NCBI GenBank assembly: GCA_963921425.1
Contig: OY992836.1
Location: forward strand, 9,005,825-9,069,824
Source of the DNA: Dryas octopetala
Lineage: Eukaryota; Streptophyta; Magnoliopsida; Rosales; Rosaceae
DNA length: 64,000 bases
Reading direction: 5' to 3'
Shown here: positions 1 to 13,207 of the stretch, piece after piece
Layout: each line of letters opens with the position of its first letter
How positions within the stretch are numbered: the first letter of the stretch is position 1
Program-made: the position numbers and the translations under genes
Notes under the pieces: generated by a model
Told to the model about the DNA's origin: nothing
The model's input: the letters and a program-made list of their open reading frames with translations, nothing else
Databases searched by the model: none

Positions 1-42
1 CAAAGAAAAAAACACAACACAGAGACAACAACACCACCAACA

Positions 43-1979
43 ATGGAGAGAAGCACACCAGTGAGAAAGCCTAACAGAGACACTGCCGATCTGTTGACCT
101 GGAAAGAGGGTCAACGCTCCGACTCTCCCGCCACCGCATCCTCCAACCACCGTTCTCATCAGGTTACACTTACACTCACACTTTGTAGTCAATTTCTTCC
201 TTCTTTTTCTTTTTTTCTTTCTTGCTTAAGTTGAGGAAGCTAATTAAGCTCACCACGTGGTGCATTTTCAGCCGTCAGAGGGAATCAGCAAGGTGCTCCA
301 TGGAGGTCAGATCACAGATGAAGAAGCTCATAGCCTCAACAAAAAGTAAGATCTGTTTTGTGATCGATGTCAGATCTAGTAATGCATGCTTCATTATTAA
401 TTTCTTATGTTTTCTGCAATACCCAATAGTCTGCTCAACTCATCAAGCAAATTGAGCTGAAAATTTTCTGTTTTTTGACCAGGAAATACTTGGTTTGATT
501 ATTGTGTACGCATGCATGAGTGTGTGAAAGCCATTTGCAGTACCCAAAATAGTTTTCTTTGTTTCAAGTTTACCCAACCCATCTTAGATCCACAAAATAT
601 CAGTACTTTATGTATATGGTGGTTAATAGTTATTGTATATCTAGTGGGTCCTTGTAGCTCCAATGTTAGAGGGCACACTTAATTCAAAGTCAGAGTTCTA
701 ATTGTAGATTTGTAGAAAGTTGAGCATTCAACCCAAAACTAACTAATTAGCAATGGTTGGAGAGACCCATGATATTATTGATTGTAATGCAAAATTTTAC
801 ATTTTCGGCCTGGGATTTTCTCTTAACACCAACATCCCCGCCTCTCCTTTGAACAGAAAAAGAAATGGTTATTGTATGTATAGTGAAGGGATGCTGGAAT
901 GGTTTGATCATGTCATCTCCTACTTAATTTCAGGAAGCCTTGTTCAGGGTATAAATTAAAGGAGATTACTGGAAGTGGCATATTTGCAGCCGGTGGCAAC
1001 AATGCTGCACCAGAATCTGATGCTGCTAATTCTAACAAAAAAACAGGGCTGCGTGTTTATCAGAAAGCACTCAATGGAATTAGTCAAATATCATTCAGTG
1101 TTGATGAACATGTCACACCCAAGAAGCCTACCTCCGTTCCTGAGGTAGCAAAGCAGCGTGAATTGAGTGGGACATTGCAATCTGACTTGGATTCAAAGTC
1201 GAAAAAGCATATATCATATGCCAAGTCCAAGGAGCTCACTGGAAATGACATCTTTGGTCCTCCTCCTGAAATTATGCCTCGATCAATTGCTGCTGCTCAC
1301 ACCCAGGAAGCTAGAGAAACCAAAGACATGGGGGAGCCTGCACCGCGAAATCTACGCACATCTGTCAAAGTTTCAAATGTGAGTTCACTGTTTCTATTTG
1401 TTTCTGTGAATGAACTTATCATATCTTCATTTGGCTGGTCCAATTTTGATAGTTTCGTTAATTAGGAACTACAACACTTGTTCAAATTGGACCTTCATAA
1501 ATATACTTTGAGCTATGCACTTGAGGGGTAATGTTCTCTGATCAAGAGGAACATATTGTCCACATTGATAGCATGACAACATATCCTGCTGGAAAAGTGT
1601 TTCCTTGTAACACAGATTGATATCACTCTGCTGGATAATGTTAGACTATATGGTAAGAGAACATTTTTCGACAATCCAGTATTGAACTTTATTTTTGTTC
1701 ACGCAGCCTGCTGGAGGTCAGAGTAAAATCATGTTCAGTGAGGAACCTGTTGTCAAGTCTGCAAAGAAAATACATAACCAGAAATTTGCTGAGCTGACGG
1801 GAAATGATATATTTAAGGGTGATGTTCCTCCAGGATCTGCTGAAAAACCATTAAGTACGGCGAAGCTGAGAGAAATGAGTGGTAGCAACATCTTTGCTGA
1901 TGGAAAGGCAGCATCCAGAGACTATCTAGGTGGTGTGCGCAAGCCCCCTGGTGGAGAGAGCAGCATTGCCTTGGTTTAA
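43..1979 (+). CDS. DUF4057 (HN1/Jupiter-like) protein, 4 exons, 303 aa
   Basis: Exons 43-162, 272-345, 934-1378 and 1707-1979 all have GT/AG borders. They join in phase to 304 codons including the TAA at 1977-1979. The N-terminus MERSTPVRKPNRDTADLLTW and the segment SEGISKVLHGGQITDEEA are hallmarks of the plant DUF4057 family, which databases often name hematological/neurological-like. The chain repeats a short motif of the type K-x-x-E-[LIM]-[TS]-G-x-x-I-F near residues 74-82, 164-172, 241-249 and 268-276, with a weaker copy near 140. No signal peptide or membrane segment is visible, so a soluble protein is expected. The molecular role is not established; animal HN1/Jupiter relatives are microtubule-associated, which is only a hint. 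The ATG at 43 is the first in frame, preceded by an A-rich leader. The product name is secure, the function is not. Confidence 0.9.
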
Positions 1980-3290
1980 CTCAAAGTCTCTAACTTGTTA
2001 CTTTCCTTTATCATCAAATAAAGTTGGTCTCGTCATATCCCATTGTGAGTGTTTTGACATGTAAACCCTTCATGCCCTTATGATGATCGGCATCTTGGGT
2101 TTTGAAGTGGTTGATGCGAGTAGTAGTTATACATTTATACATTGGTAGGGCATGACACTTAGAAAAATGGAGGAGGTTTGGCTAATTGGGTTATTTCAAG
2201 TGTGTGTATCCCAGTTGCTGAAGTATGTGTTTACCACTTTACTTGCTGCAGGACCTATTTCCTTTATGAATTAGATGATAATTTAATGGAATTTTACACT
2301 CTTTTTCTTCTTCTTCTTTTTCCATCTGTTTGGCATGCTTCGTCAAGAAAATTTTGGTTCAGGTCTTGTATTGTCTGGATTGAAAAAGGTGAATAAGAGA
2401 TCTTAGTAAATTAAGTTAATTTACTACAAGAAAAATTTTACCATTTAATTGGATGGAGAAAAAAATATATAACCTTTTTTCAGCTCTAGATTATCAGATT
2501 CCGCATTTGGCATAAAATGATATGAACCCAGCAGTTTGCATGCATAGTTGCGCAGGTACTGTAAACAGTGGTTTATCGGTTAATGTATACACCAAAAGTA
2601 GAGGAACAAAGGGTTTCTATATGGGTGAGAATTCAAATTATCATGCTTGAAAAGCTCAGTGCAGTATCAGTTTGTATCAGCTTCTTGGTATGAGCATGTT
2701 ATCTTCATCATTAATAGTGCTTGGCTTCAATCCAATTGGAAAACTGCTATTGCCTGAGCTGAAATTGGACCTAAGGTGCTAGTTTTTGAAAAAGAGCTTT
2801 TGCTTTGCACCTAGGTGAGTCTCTTGAAGCAAAAACTTTGGCTGTGAGTTTGGTTTCAAGAGTACAAAACAGATGGTTTCATTCTATGCAAACGGCTAAT
2901 CTTAGTTTTCCTAATTATCTGATTAGGGGTCTCCTGTCCTTGTGAGGCTAATTTTGAGATCATACTGATGTAAATGAACAGGGGTTAAGAAAGAAAGCAT
3001 TTAGAGCCCATGTAAGCAAACAAAAAATTGAGAAGGCAATAGAAAGGGGAAAAAACTCCCAACATTAACATATAGAATAAAATAACTCCTTTTACAAAAA
3101 ACAAGAGAGCATCCATAACATTAAGTTAATAACTCCATCCATAATCTTTACTTATACTAGAATAGCAAGATTTATGGATAAGGGTCCACACAAAACCATA
3201 AAGAGACGCATTCAAGCGAGGATAACTTAAACTCATGGAAAATAACATTAACTGGGTTTGTAACCCTTCTTGGATAAGCAGCAGCAATAC
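1980..3290. other. Convergent intergenic spacer
   Basis: This stretch lies between two convergent genes and should hold both 3' UTRs. No coding homology was seen. The short reading frames here lack splice signals and family motifs. Confidence 0.6.
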
Positions 3291-6200
3291 TCAAGCATCT
3301 CCACATCCAATCAGTTCCACAAGCAATTTCTCATAGTCTCCAGAAGTGTCTTTGACAATTGCTTTGTCCAAAGGAACACTGTTTCTTCGGTGGTATTCTT
3401 CCTTAATGCGATGCAGGTCAACCTCTGCCCGGGTGGTAACAACTCTAGTAAGAGCCCCTTCGTCCGTCCCAAGCTTGTTGATAGCCAGTCGTAGAAGCTT
3501 CTCAAAGTATTTCTCGGGGGTGGTCAAGCATTTGATTGTTGCTCTCAGTAGTTTGAGGAAATCATCCTCTGCATCAGCCTTCAAATTCTGCGCGTAGGTG
3601 CCTCATTATCAGTTTCAATAGGAGTAAGATAATTGTATAGGAACCTCAATTATACAATAGTATATGACATGTAAAAGAATTAATCAAACAAAATTAACAT
3701 CCACCTGACTATTACAAGTATCTTTTCAAGCGATCCTCATGACAGTACACATCTCAGAGAGATATTTATACCTTGTTAATGGCATTTCCAAACTCATTGT
3801 TGTAGTGATTGAGAGTTGCATTCAGCTGTGCCTTGCTCCTGGTAGTGAGGATCCTGATAACCTCCTCATCACTGTAACATTTGTCTGAGATTTTCTCATT
3901 AAGTATCTTAGCCTCTTTTTTTGCCAGTATCATGTTCACTTCATCTCCCTCATATCGGTAAGTGCTCACAAGAGGAACCAAAAGCTGTGATGGAGTTAAA
4001 AATAAGACAAATTGATAAACAATGCACAAACTGCAATCAAAGCAAAGGAATAAAAAGAAATTCTAGGCAGAAGGAAGGAAATTGTCTAAAGGAAGGAAAC
4101 AAGGCACAAACTGCAATCAAAGCAAATGTGCAAATTTTTTTGAAAAGGAAAGCAATGTAGCTGAAGGAGTTTTGAACAAATTAATTTAAGATACAAGAAG
4201 TTGAATACAATAGAGAATCAAGAAGATACATTTCAAGCAACCAACTTAAACATTTGAGAGCACAATCAATTACAAATATTGACTTAGAAGGTTTAAGGTT
4301 GTACCTTGCGGAAATCTCCAGATGTATGATATGCAACATCTTCTTCAAGGGATTTCTTGTAGCGAGCATGATAAGCCTGCTTTGCCAGTAATAGGTCATG
4401 AGAAGACCTAGTACAAGCTATTTCCATGAGAACCCAATTGCTTGAAGTGAACCTCTTTGTAGCTTCATTAGCCAACAATGCATCACGGTCAGCAGGATGC
4501 AGTGTCCATAGCAGCACAGCTCGCTGGTTATGCAACAAAATAGGAAAAGTTAAGCAATGGCCTTATAAAGATGACAGTCCCTTTAGAAGTTCTACTCAAC
4601 CAAAGACACCCAAAAAGTAAAAGATAACTAGGTAATAGACGTTTTATGCTTGGCAATTTAGAGGACACAATCCAGGCTTGAACTCAGCATTAGACAGTTG
4701 AATAAGTAGGGGTGACCAAGACCAGAACGAGTATATCCCCATAACAGAGTGACCAGGAGCATCTTAGAAGAATTCTAAGCCCAAGAGGGGGGGGGGGGTT
4801 GTCTAAGCCTTCAAACCTGCCCATTATTTACCATTTGTCTAGTTCTTTATTTTTATGTCATGATTTTTTTTACTAGTACATGATTTTTCAGTAACTTTAT
4901 ATGCTTGTTAGACTGTTAGTTTAGATGGCTAAAGTGAACTTTAAGATTTTATTGGATCACATTTAGAAGAAATTAATCTTACTTTTCTGCATACTATACA
5001 TACCACAGTTCAAAGAAACGACTCAAATTTATACATGGTAAGCAAGGTGGGGATGGGAATTCAATTTTCTCCATGGGGACGGGAGGGGGAAATCAATTCC
5101 ATCCCTGATGCGGGGATAGGGCAGGGATGGAGGGCAGATTATTGCAATGGGACAGGGACATATATTAATTGCACTTAAACATGAAAGGGCTGAATCTGAC
5201 CTCAAATTCACTTGAGAGTTCTTTGTCCAGTGATTTAAGAAGATCTTCCCCATAAGTTTCTGCATATGTCTGCTGAATCAATTTTCTCTGAGCTGCATTC
5301 CTGTGAGCCAATATGGATATGATCAATCCCTCATTTGTCCCCCATCCTGCATACAAATTACCAAAGCAGCTAAGTAAATGGTGCATCCAAGAATTGAAGA
5401 CTGGCAATTTTATGCAAAGATTCTAAAAATAACAAAAGAATGCAGTTCCTTCTATCAATCACATCAGCTACTGTAATCAGAAAAATCACACTCTATGAGA
5501 GCTGAGACAGTTAATGAAAACATCTATTATTGATCAAAATGATAATTTTCACAATGTAACCATAACAGTGCCTCACTCATTGCAACAAATCTTCAGCCTC
5601 TATCTATCCATCATATGATCAGTTTTGCTAACTGTTTTTTTTTTTTTAACAATATAAACAAAAAAAGTTTCAAATTGCTCTATTACATCAAAAACAGGTT
5701 TTTTTCTTTATCTCTTATCTCCCAACTTTGTTTTCATTGATGATCCCATTCAAGTAATTGGAAGCCTATGGTAAGTAGTGTTTAATTGAGAGCGCATGAC
5801 TTCATGCAGCCTACCAATTTTGAGCAAATTCTATGTAAAAGAGTTGGAACTAATAAATAACTTAAGGAGGGATGTTGATGTTCCCTATATCAATCAGAGT
5901 ATACAAACATACATTTGCATAACCAAGACATTTCAATGTGTAATCACATTTTTATTAGTAATAGAATTCAGAGCAGATGAATGAGATCAAGTTCATAGTA
6001 GTTTAGCACTCGGCCCTTGTATTTTGCCATAATAATTGGAGTGAAATAAGGAAAAAGAATATTTAAATTTTTTTAGTCGATGGTGAACCTCAAACTCAGT
6101 CAACCAGATAAAAACGGATCTAGATCTGACACCTTTTTTCTTTTGGTGAGGGATCTAGATCTAATACCTTGATCCAAGAAGAATGATGCCAAGTAGATTG

Positions 6201-6888
6201 AAAGATAATCCAAAGAGAAAGAAATCCACCATGATCATATTAGCATATTGAATTTTAGGAAAGATTACAATCCCATTATACTTAGAACCCAGAAAACACA
6301 TACTTGCATAGTAAAATAATATAGAAGCAGATCGATCAAAAACTTTTGATGATCAACCATATCAGATTACTTAAAATTAACGAAGACACGTTAGTCAATA
6401 GTGAACCTCAAACTGACTCAAGAAGATCATTGTTAAAAAGAATCTAGATCCAATACTTTGATAGTTTGATCCAACAAAAATGATGCCAAGTAATATTGAA
6501 TGAAAATCTAAGACAAAGAAACCCATCATGATTCATGAATCATGCTCATTATCATATAGACATATGTATTGGTATACTGGATTGTTGAATGGTTACAACC
6601 CCATCACACTTAGAACCCAGAAAACACATACGTACTAAGTACAACAATATGGAAGCAGATTAATCAAACTTCAGATGATCAACCATTAAACCATATCAGA
6701 TCATAACAAAGATCATGTTAAACATCAAATTTACTCTACTCCAAGAAAACACTAACAAAATCAGTTTATACAGAATGATTGCATATGGTCCGAGTCTTAG
6801 AAGAAGCTTCACCTCCAAAAGCTTTCCTGAGTTGTTCAGAGTCCTCTGCTGGAGAAGGAACAACAGCTGGTACTTTAAGAGTCGCCAT
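3291..6888 (-). CDS. Annexin (plant annexin D1 / RJ4 type), 5 exons, 316 aa
   Basis: Exons in transcript order are 6813-6888, 5201-5346, 4305-4523, 3772-3984 and 3291-3587. They join in phase to 316 residues, the normal plant annexin length. The start [20 protein letters not shown] is typical of the D1 group. Four annexin repeats are present. Repeat I keeps the type II calcium site G-W-G-T at 26-29 and His40. Repeat IV keeps G-T-D-E at 258-261. Repeats II and III have lost the calcium loop, as usual in plants. Cys111 and Cys238 correspond to the redox cysteines described for Arabidopsis annexin 1. An I-R-I motif at 190-192 matches a proposed actin-binding site. Family knowledge: calcium-dependent phospholipid binding at membranes, with roles in stress and calcium signalling. 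The gene looks intact. Its exact paralogue within the annexin family is less certain than the family itself. Confidence 0.95.
6070..6700. repeat. Diverged tandem duplication inside annexin intron 1
   Basis: Two units of about 310 bp (about 6070-6366 and 6393-6700) share ordered blocks. Both have a 'tgaacctcaaact' start, 'atgatgccaagta' in the middle, then 'cttagaacccagaaaacaca' and 'gatgatcaacca'. Similarity is clear but interrupted by indels, so the duplication is old. No coding potential was seen. Confidence 0.75.
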
Positions 6889-7000
6889 TCTCTCTGTGTC
6901 TCTTAGTGGTGTATATGTGTGTGTAAGTTTGGAGTAGGATATGTATGTAATGTAATAATGGGCTAATGGACTAGTGATGAAATCTAGTGTGGAGCATGGC

Positions 7001-7008
7001 CTTTTATA
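7001..7008 (-). promoter_or_regulatory. Probable TATA box of the annexin gene
   Basis: The minus strand reads TATAAAAG about 113 bases upstream of the annexin ATG. This would place transcription start near 6970-6980 and give a 5' leader of roughly 80-90 bases. Position and sequence fit a plant TATA box; no transcript evidence is available here. Confidence 0.6.
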
Positions 7009-10000
7009 GAATTTGATGGAATGAAGAAAAGGAAAAAAGAAAAAGAAAGAAGAAAAAGAAAAAAGAAAAATCATTTTATAAAATTGAAGAAAAAAGGAAA
7101 AAGATCCGAAATAATTTGCTTTTTTTTTTTTTTACTTATTTAGGCAATGATGAGGTAGGTGTGAGTGTGTGACAGGTGACAAAAAGATAATGTAGGTCCC
7201 CAATCAAAAAAAAAAAAAAAAGAGAAGAGATAATGTAGCCTATGTAGGTCCATTTTTTATAAAACAGCTCCGGTTTTTCGCATTCTTATAATGCCGGTGG
7301 GACCACGTTTTAATGTTCTTACTCAAGATTTGCGAAAATTCTAGATACGAGCAAAACTATTTTGCTGAATTTAAGGCACCTTTATAATTCGGTGGTGAAA
7401 TTTATGCATGAAATTATAACGGATATTTTGTAAGGAAACGATTAAGTTTGATTAAATAGAAAATTAGGATATATTCCTTCGTTTTCTTAAGTTTTTTATT
7501 AAATTCTTATGATTTTTTCAATTTTGATTGCACTACAGATGAAATCACTAATTTTGTAGTTGCAAAGTATTTTTTGTTTTTTAATTAAATCACTAATTTT
7601 TATTATTTTTTCTTTCAATTAGTTCGCATTATCAGGTTTTGTTTATAATAAATGGCAATTAAAGAATATGCAAATTAATTAGATGAAAATTTTATGTCAA
7701 ACTTATGTCGACCTAGTGAAACGTTAAGGCATTTATCTATTGAAAACAAAATTTAACTATAAATCATAATTAAAACAAGGAAAAATTAGAATTTAGTTCT
7801 TCTAATATATTAATTTTTTTTAAATAAAATTCTTTAACCATTGACTTGTCAAATAAATAATTTTTTTTTTAAGGAGTATAGAGTACGGGTTCACCTCATA
7901 CATTCCTATGGTATAGAATGAGATTTGTGTAGTCCAAAATCTCAGAATTAAAACTTAATATAAAACTAACAAATCAGGGCTTGAAGAATAAATAAAAATG
8001 CATTGTTGAACACTCGAAAATGGCTTCCGAGTACTCGGCGCCTGATATGTGTAAAAAAAATAGAAACTAATGCACCAATATTATATAACATGAAATATTT
8101 ATAATATTATTTGACTTTAATTAGAATTTTAAAAGTCATAAGATTTTAATTAGTACATTATAAAACTAAAAGACCTAAATGAAAGCCTCCCTTAAAACAA
8201 TTTCAGTCATCGTTAAATATTTTTAATGATAAATTTAAAAATTATGGTTTATGATAGACACGATCAAGATTTAGCCTTAAATAGCACACCATAATCAGTT
8301 TTTAGTAGAATAACTAAACCAAGGTAGAAGACTAACTAAACCAAACCAATTCATTTGATGATCGGTTTAGCCTACCATTACCAAACACATGCAAAAACAT
8401 GCAAACACGCAAACACTTGCTGACATATACCACCAGTATAAAAGTAATTAAGGTGCCCCATTTTCTAAATTGTTTAATATTAAGGTGAACCTAAAGATAT
8501 TTAAATGTTTGAATTTCTCAGTAAGTAAATATTAATATAGGTTTCATGAATGGAGTCATATTAATTCTAGAAGATTTAAGGATAATCGAGGTACAAGAAC
8601 AAGTACTTGTCAAGGTTTTAAGCATTGTTTCGCTTTTCAGCAGTATAGTTTAAGGTAAGATCAATATTGTAAAAAACAAATGAAAAATGTAGACAACTAA
8701 TGAGAATATGAATATGTATTGTTCGGTTAAGTTTACTACAACATTATTTATCAAAGCTCACCAATTTATTTTTTTGTAGGAATACATGCAACTGTCACTA
8801 TTGTTAGTTTGTATTCCCTATTGCCACTCTACAGTCACCATAGAGCATGTTCGAGATTGGTGTTGGGATGGCAAGGGAGCTAAGGCCACCCAAATGTAGG
8901 AATGGTGAAAGAATTTGACAAAAACTGTCATGACAGTCTAATAAGGCAGCTGCTCACTAATGCTGCAGTTAGTTGGTTTTTTTCCTTCACCATTAGATGT
9001 AAGGTTGTTGTATTGGTGTTAGAATTGATATCATTAAACAATGTCTCCATGAATTTTGGTGTGAAATTGAATCTTACATTAAAACTCAGTCCATGCAGCA
9101 AAAGCTGGAAGGGGCTAACTATTGTGCTAAGGACAGACCTTCTTTGAATCACAAAGAAGAAGAGTAAAAACGTACTCAGAAGTTGGAACCAATTTGTTCC
9201 AATATTCATTAATTCTAACAAATACAATCAAACATTCTTTTATAGGAAGAATACAAGACAACAATTCAAACAAACAAAACAATACTAAACATGTGAGGTT
9301 TGTGGGATAAAGAACAAAAAAGAAATGAAGAGGATGATGTTGTTGATTAAAAAAGTGAAGGATGGAAAGGAAGAGAGAAGAAAAGTGCAAATGAAGAAGG
9401 AGGTTTCGCACTTTCAAGCTACTGGAGGTCCGGTCCTCTCCCATGAGGTTCGGTCATCAAGTCTTCTTCTTGGTCTTCTTGTCCTACATCACAACCAAGC
9501 AAAACCACAAAGTATAAACTTACAAGGGAAATGAACGTACATAAGTTGAAAAGGAATTTTGTTTGGTCAAAGTTGAACATAAGCAAAACAATATTTTAAA
9601 GTTATAAACATGCCATAATCGAAGTTATAATTAATAGAAGTGAAAACATACCTTTTGATCATTACTATAAATCTGCAGCAATAAAGGAGAAAATGAAAAA
9701 TATGAAAGAAGCTCCAGATATCACCAAAAAAACCAAGTAGCATATCATAACATTCAACTTGTGGTATAGACTCAAACAACAAGATAATATTTAACACTAA
9801 ATAAAATCTGAAGTTGGATATATTAGTTATACCAAAGGAATACAACTAACAAGATAATATTTAATACTAACAATATAATAATAAATAAGGCGAACAATAA
9901 GAATACAAAGAACTTGAAAAATAAATGGAATTGATACCAAAGGAATGACCAAAAGTGGCTGTAGATACTCTACGTTTCTAGGATTTGATTTGGGGGTTTT

Positions 10001-11209
10001 CAATTCATCCACAATCGGACTCATACATGTGCACCAATGGAAGGGCCATGATGAGAGAAGGAAAACCTGATGAAGATCGCCGGAATTCGCCGCCCATATC
10101 GCTGAAAACAATGGAGGAGGGTCGCTGCTATTAGGGTTTCGAACCACCACGTGCGGCGGCTAAATGGGCTAGGTATTTACACCATTGAACTCAACTCACC
10201 CATGGGAAGATTTCGGGACCAACTCAACTGCAAGAGGTCACCGGAATTAGTGACCCATCGGAGAAGAAACCTGGATCAGGTTCGGTTTGAATCCATGTTT
10301 TCATTGGGTTGTTAAGCAAAAAAAAGGCAGGGATAGAGAGAGGAGGAAGAGACTAGTTGATTAGGGTCCATGTCGCCGACGTTAGCTGTCGGACAACGAA
10401 GAAGATGGCCAAAGAAGGCTCAAGGCAGAGGAGAGAGAAGAAAGAGAAACAGAAGGTGGTGTGCGTCTACTTCTGAAGGCAAATGAGAAAAAAAGATGCT
10501 GATGTTAGGTTTTTATAGTAAATCCCTATCTGACGAATTTACAAAATTGCCCTTTAACTTAAAATACCTGAAACTTGATGGTCGTAGCTCCGTTTCACGT
10601 CTACTTTGTGTCTACGCTCTCGTAGTCCTGAGCCCTATCCAACTAGACCAAAAACTCATTTAAAATCTAAACATTTAATTTTGTCAAATTAAAACCTTAA
10701 ACCAATTTAATTATAAAAGCATTTTTTTTTAAAACAAAAAATTTTATAAATTCATAGAAAAATAATTTTAATGAAATATTTTATAAATTCATCCATAAAC
10801 CCAAAATGTCAATTGTCACTTTTTCAACTTTAGTTTCAAAGAAAAGAGGTCTTGTGCACAACCACCATTATAAATTTAGTTTGGGTTAAGGGTAAGAAAA
10901 GAAAAATTATTCCACTAATTTTCCAATTTGGTTACTATGTTTATGGAGCTATCAAAAAATCAACTATCTTACAAATTAGAGGGTCATAAGGCAACTATTA
11001 TCTCCACTATAAACATAGTAATCACTAAGAATAAATATTAGTGACCACCTCATTTGTCAATAGGCACCCTCTCATCTATTGGTGCAAAAAATAGAGGCCT
11101 TTGGCCATATTTGTTGCAGTGGTTAATCCAAACCACACATATTGAGCATAACCCCCTTAATTGTTCGGTGGCCAATTTAATCCTTTGGACATGAAAATTA
11201 AGATTAATT
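7009..11209. other. Geneless AT-rich region
   Basis: Mostly AT-rich DNA with long A and T runs. Between about 8.9 and 10.5 kb the composition becomes more balanced and short reading frames occur on both strands. None shows splice signals in phase or a recognisable domain. The segment around 10.2-10.5 kb (GC-richer, GA-rich, running into AT-rich DNA) resembles the 5' part of plant transposons or a dead gene, but I cannot name it. Confidence 0.5.
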
Positions 11210-12165
11210 ACAAGGTACCGACAACCTTTTAAATTAACCAAAAGCACCCAAACAAAAATAATTACTCAAAGCTCAAAGTTCACCTTTTATTTACTCTACC
11301 CCCCCCCCCCCCCCGAAAGCCAAATAGAAAACACGCGACACAAAGACAAAAAAAGACACAAAAATGTGGAAAATACCAATTGATTAGCATAGTATGTCCA
11401 AAACAAAATTTAAAACCATTTATATTTGTCATGCAACAACACACAAAGGTAAACTTGAAAAATATTGAAACTGAACTGATCAAAAAATTGAAATTGCAAA
11501 CTGAAACTACATCGAAAAACTGAAAATGCATAAGAAAACTGAAAATGCATAAGAAAACTGAAACTACATCGAAAAACTGAAAATGCATAAGAAAACTGAA
11601 ACTAAGAACTGAAACTGCATAAGAAAACTGAAACAACATTATAAAACTGAAACTGCATCAAAATAATAACCAAATTTCCATCAATTTAAAATCAAAATAA
11701 TCCAAAACTATTTTAGCAAATAAACCTTAGACCTCACCATCTGCTGGATTTGCTTGGAGCTAGACATCGGCGTTGTTCATTTTTGCTGATCTAGGAATCA
11801 AATTAGAGAAGATCGAATGAACCTCACCATCTGCTGGATCTACTTAGAGCTAGACATCGGCGTCGTTCATTTTTGTTGATCTCGGAATCGAATCGGATAA
11901 GATCGATGACTCTCTGTGACTCTGTTGGGTGGACGATTGGAGGCCAATTTTGACCTCAAGACGACAAAAAGAAGTAGATGGAAGGGGTTTGGTGCCTCGT
12001 CGACACTGCCGAAAATGGCAGATCGCCGATAAGCAAGCTTGGCTCTGCCTAGGTTCTCTGCGTGATTAGAGGCTGGGGAAGGGAGAGGGAAGTGAGAGGA
12101 AGGGGATGAGACCCACATTGTCGGCTACTCTTGCCAGATGACGAGAGTTTGATCTTCAGAGACAT

Positions 12166-12217
<52 letters not shown>

Positions 12218-12300
12218 CAGAAAGAAGAAAGAGAAAGACCAAAAATAAGAAATAAATGGCAATTGCAGCCCACTCAATTGGAGTCAATGGAATGACATAC
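11210..12300. mobile_element. Non-autonomous repeat element with a short-period core (boundaries uncertain)
   Basis: The left part at 11210-11250 ('aaggtaccgacaa', then 'attaaccaaaagcac') matches the start of a similar block at 49351-49391. Both are followed by an array rich in 'gcagtttcagtt'-type units (here on the minus strand, about 11515-11660), then GC-richer DNA and a GA run (12174-12216). Near 11740-11880 a segment ending in 'gctagacatcggcg' occurs twice about 90 bases apart. Shared architecture at two loci argues for a dispersed non-coding element. I could not find clean terminal repeats here. Confidence 0.45.
12174..12216. repeat. GA microsatellite
   Basis: Nearly pure (GA)n tract with one interruption. 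Confidence 0.9.
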
Positions 12301-12684
12301 AGTCAAACTAACCCAATTGTTATATATTAATAATTATGATATTAGAAGTTAAAAACCATAACAAAGATGTAGTATAGAGTAATTATTTCAAAAATTAATC
12401 CTTGTACTTTTATGAAAATTTTAATTTGATCATGTTCCTTTAATTTTGATAATTTCAACCATTTGCTTTCAATATATATCAATTAAATAAGAGGCAGAAA
12501 AAAAAAAAAAAAAAAAAAACTATGAGTGAGATTTTAGCTATTCTTTCACGATACAGGACTAGATAGTCTAAATTTACAATATAAAAAGGCAAACGTTGAG
12601 ATCAAGCTGCCGAGTAGGACTGGCTGTACGGCAAACAATGATGCTTGGAAACCAAAAATATCTACAATGATTAAACTGAAAATC

Positions 12685-12756
12685 GACTCCACTGGGGATC
12701 GAACCCAGAATCTCTGGTTTCGTAGACCAGCGCCTTATCCATTGGGCCATGGAGTC
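12685..12756 (-). tRNA. tRNA-Arg(ACG)
   Basis: On the minus strand the 72-base sequence folds as a cloverleaf. The 7-bp acceptor stem GACTCCA/TGGAGTC is perfectly paired. The anticodon stem CTGGT/ACCAG encloses loop CTACGAA with anticodon ACG. A T-arm with GGTTCGATCCC is present. The internal promoter boxes A (TGGCCCAATGG) and B (GGTTCGATCCC) are intact. A TTTT pol III stop lies two bases past the 3' end (minus strand, 12682-12679). No intron, and the CCA end is not encoded, as expected for a nuclear gene. Confidence 0.95.
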
Positions 12757-13207
12757 ATTGTTGTTATTTAAGATGAAATTAAAATTATAATTTATTTACC
12801 ACCACTGCTTGACCGCACTCGACTCAGCGAGTCTTCCGAGTTAGAAGGATCGCCAATTGCCAAACATGTTTGGTGCTAACAAACTCCAAGGTGACTCCCG
12901 ACCCAAACATGTTTTTTATGTTTGAAAAAAATCACTTTGAGAGCACTCTTTCTTCCATCTTAATCTAAAGACTAAAGAGTAAAGACCTCTCTCTCTTTCT
13001 CTTCAGAAGAAAGTTTTCTTCTCTTCAATTTGGCTGTAAAAGTTGGGGGCTTTGGAGGAACCCGCCGGAGAAGAAAGCGTTGCTACTGTAAAAGCAAAAG
13101 AACAAAAACAAGAAAGTGGGAATATTTCGTGAGAATCTATATATATAGTCCAGAGGAACTGAGCTGAAGGGTTTGGATGAGTCATGTAATAGAGTACACA
13201 ATCTGAA

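Noticed and set aside
251..262. Palindromic CCACGTGG in intron 1 of the DUF4057 gene
   Set aside because: A single G-box in an intron is expected by chance often enough and has no supporting context.
9127..9444. 105-codon minus-strand frame
   Set aside because: Phe/Leu/Ser-rich low complexity, no domain, no splice context.
9827..10150. 107-codon minus-strand frame with balanced composition
   Set aside because: No recognisable family. It could be an old gene or transposon 5' end, but no in-phase exon continues it.
13137..13146. 'tatatatag' as TATA box of the TLD gene
   Set aside because: It is only about 65 bases from the ATG in AT-rich DNA and the leader may start further upstream; not decidable by eye.
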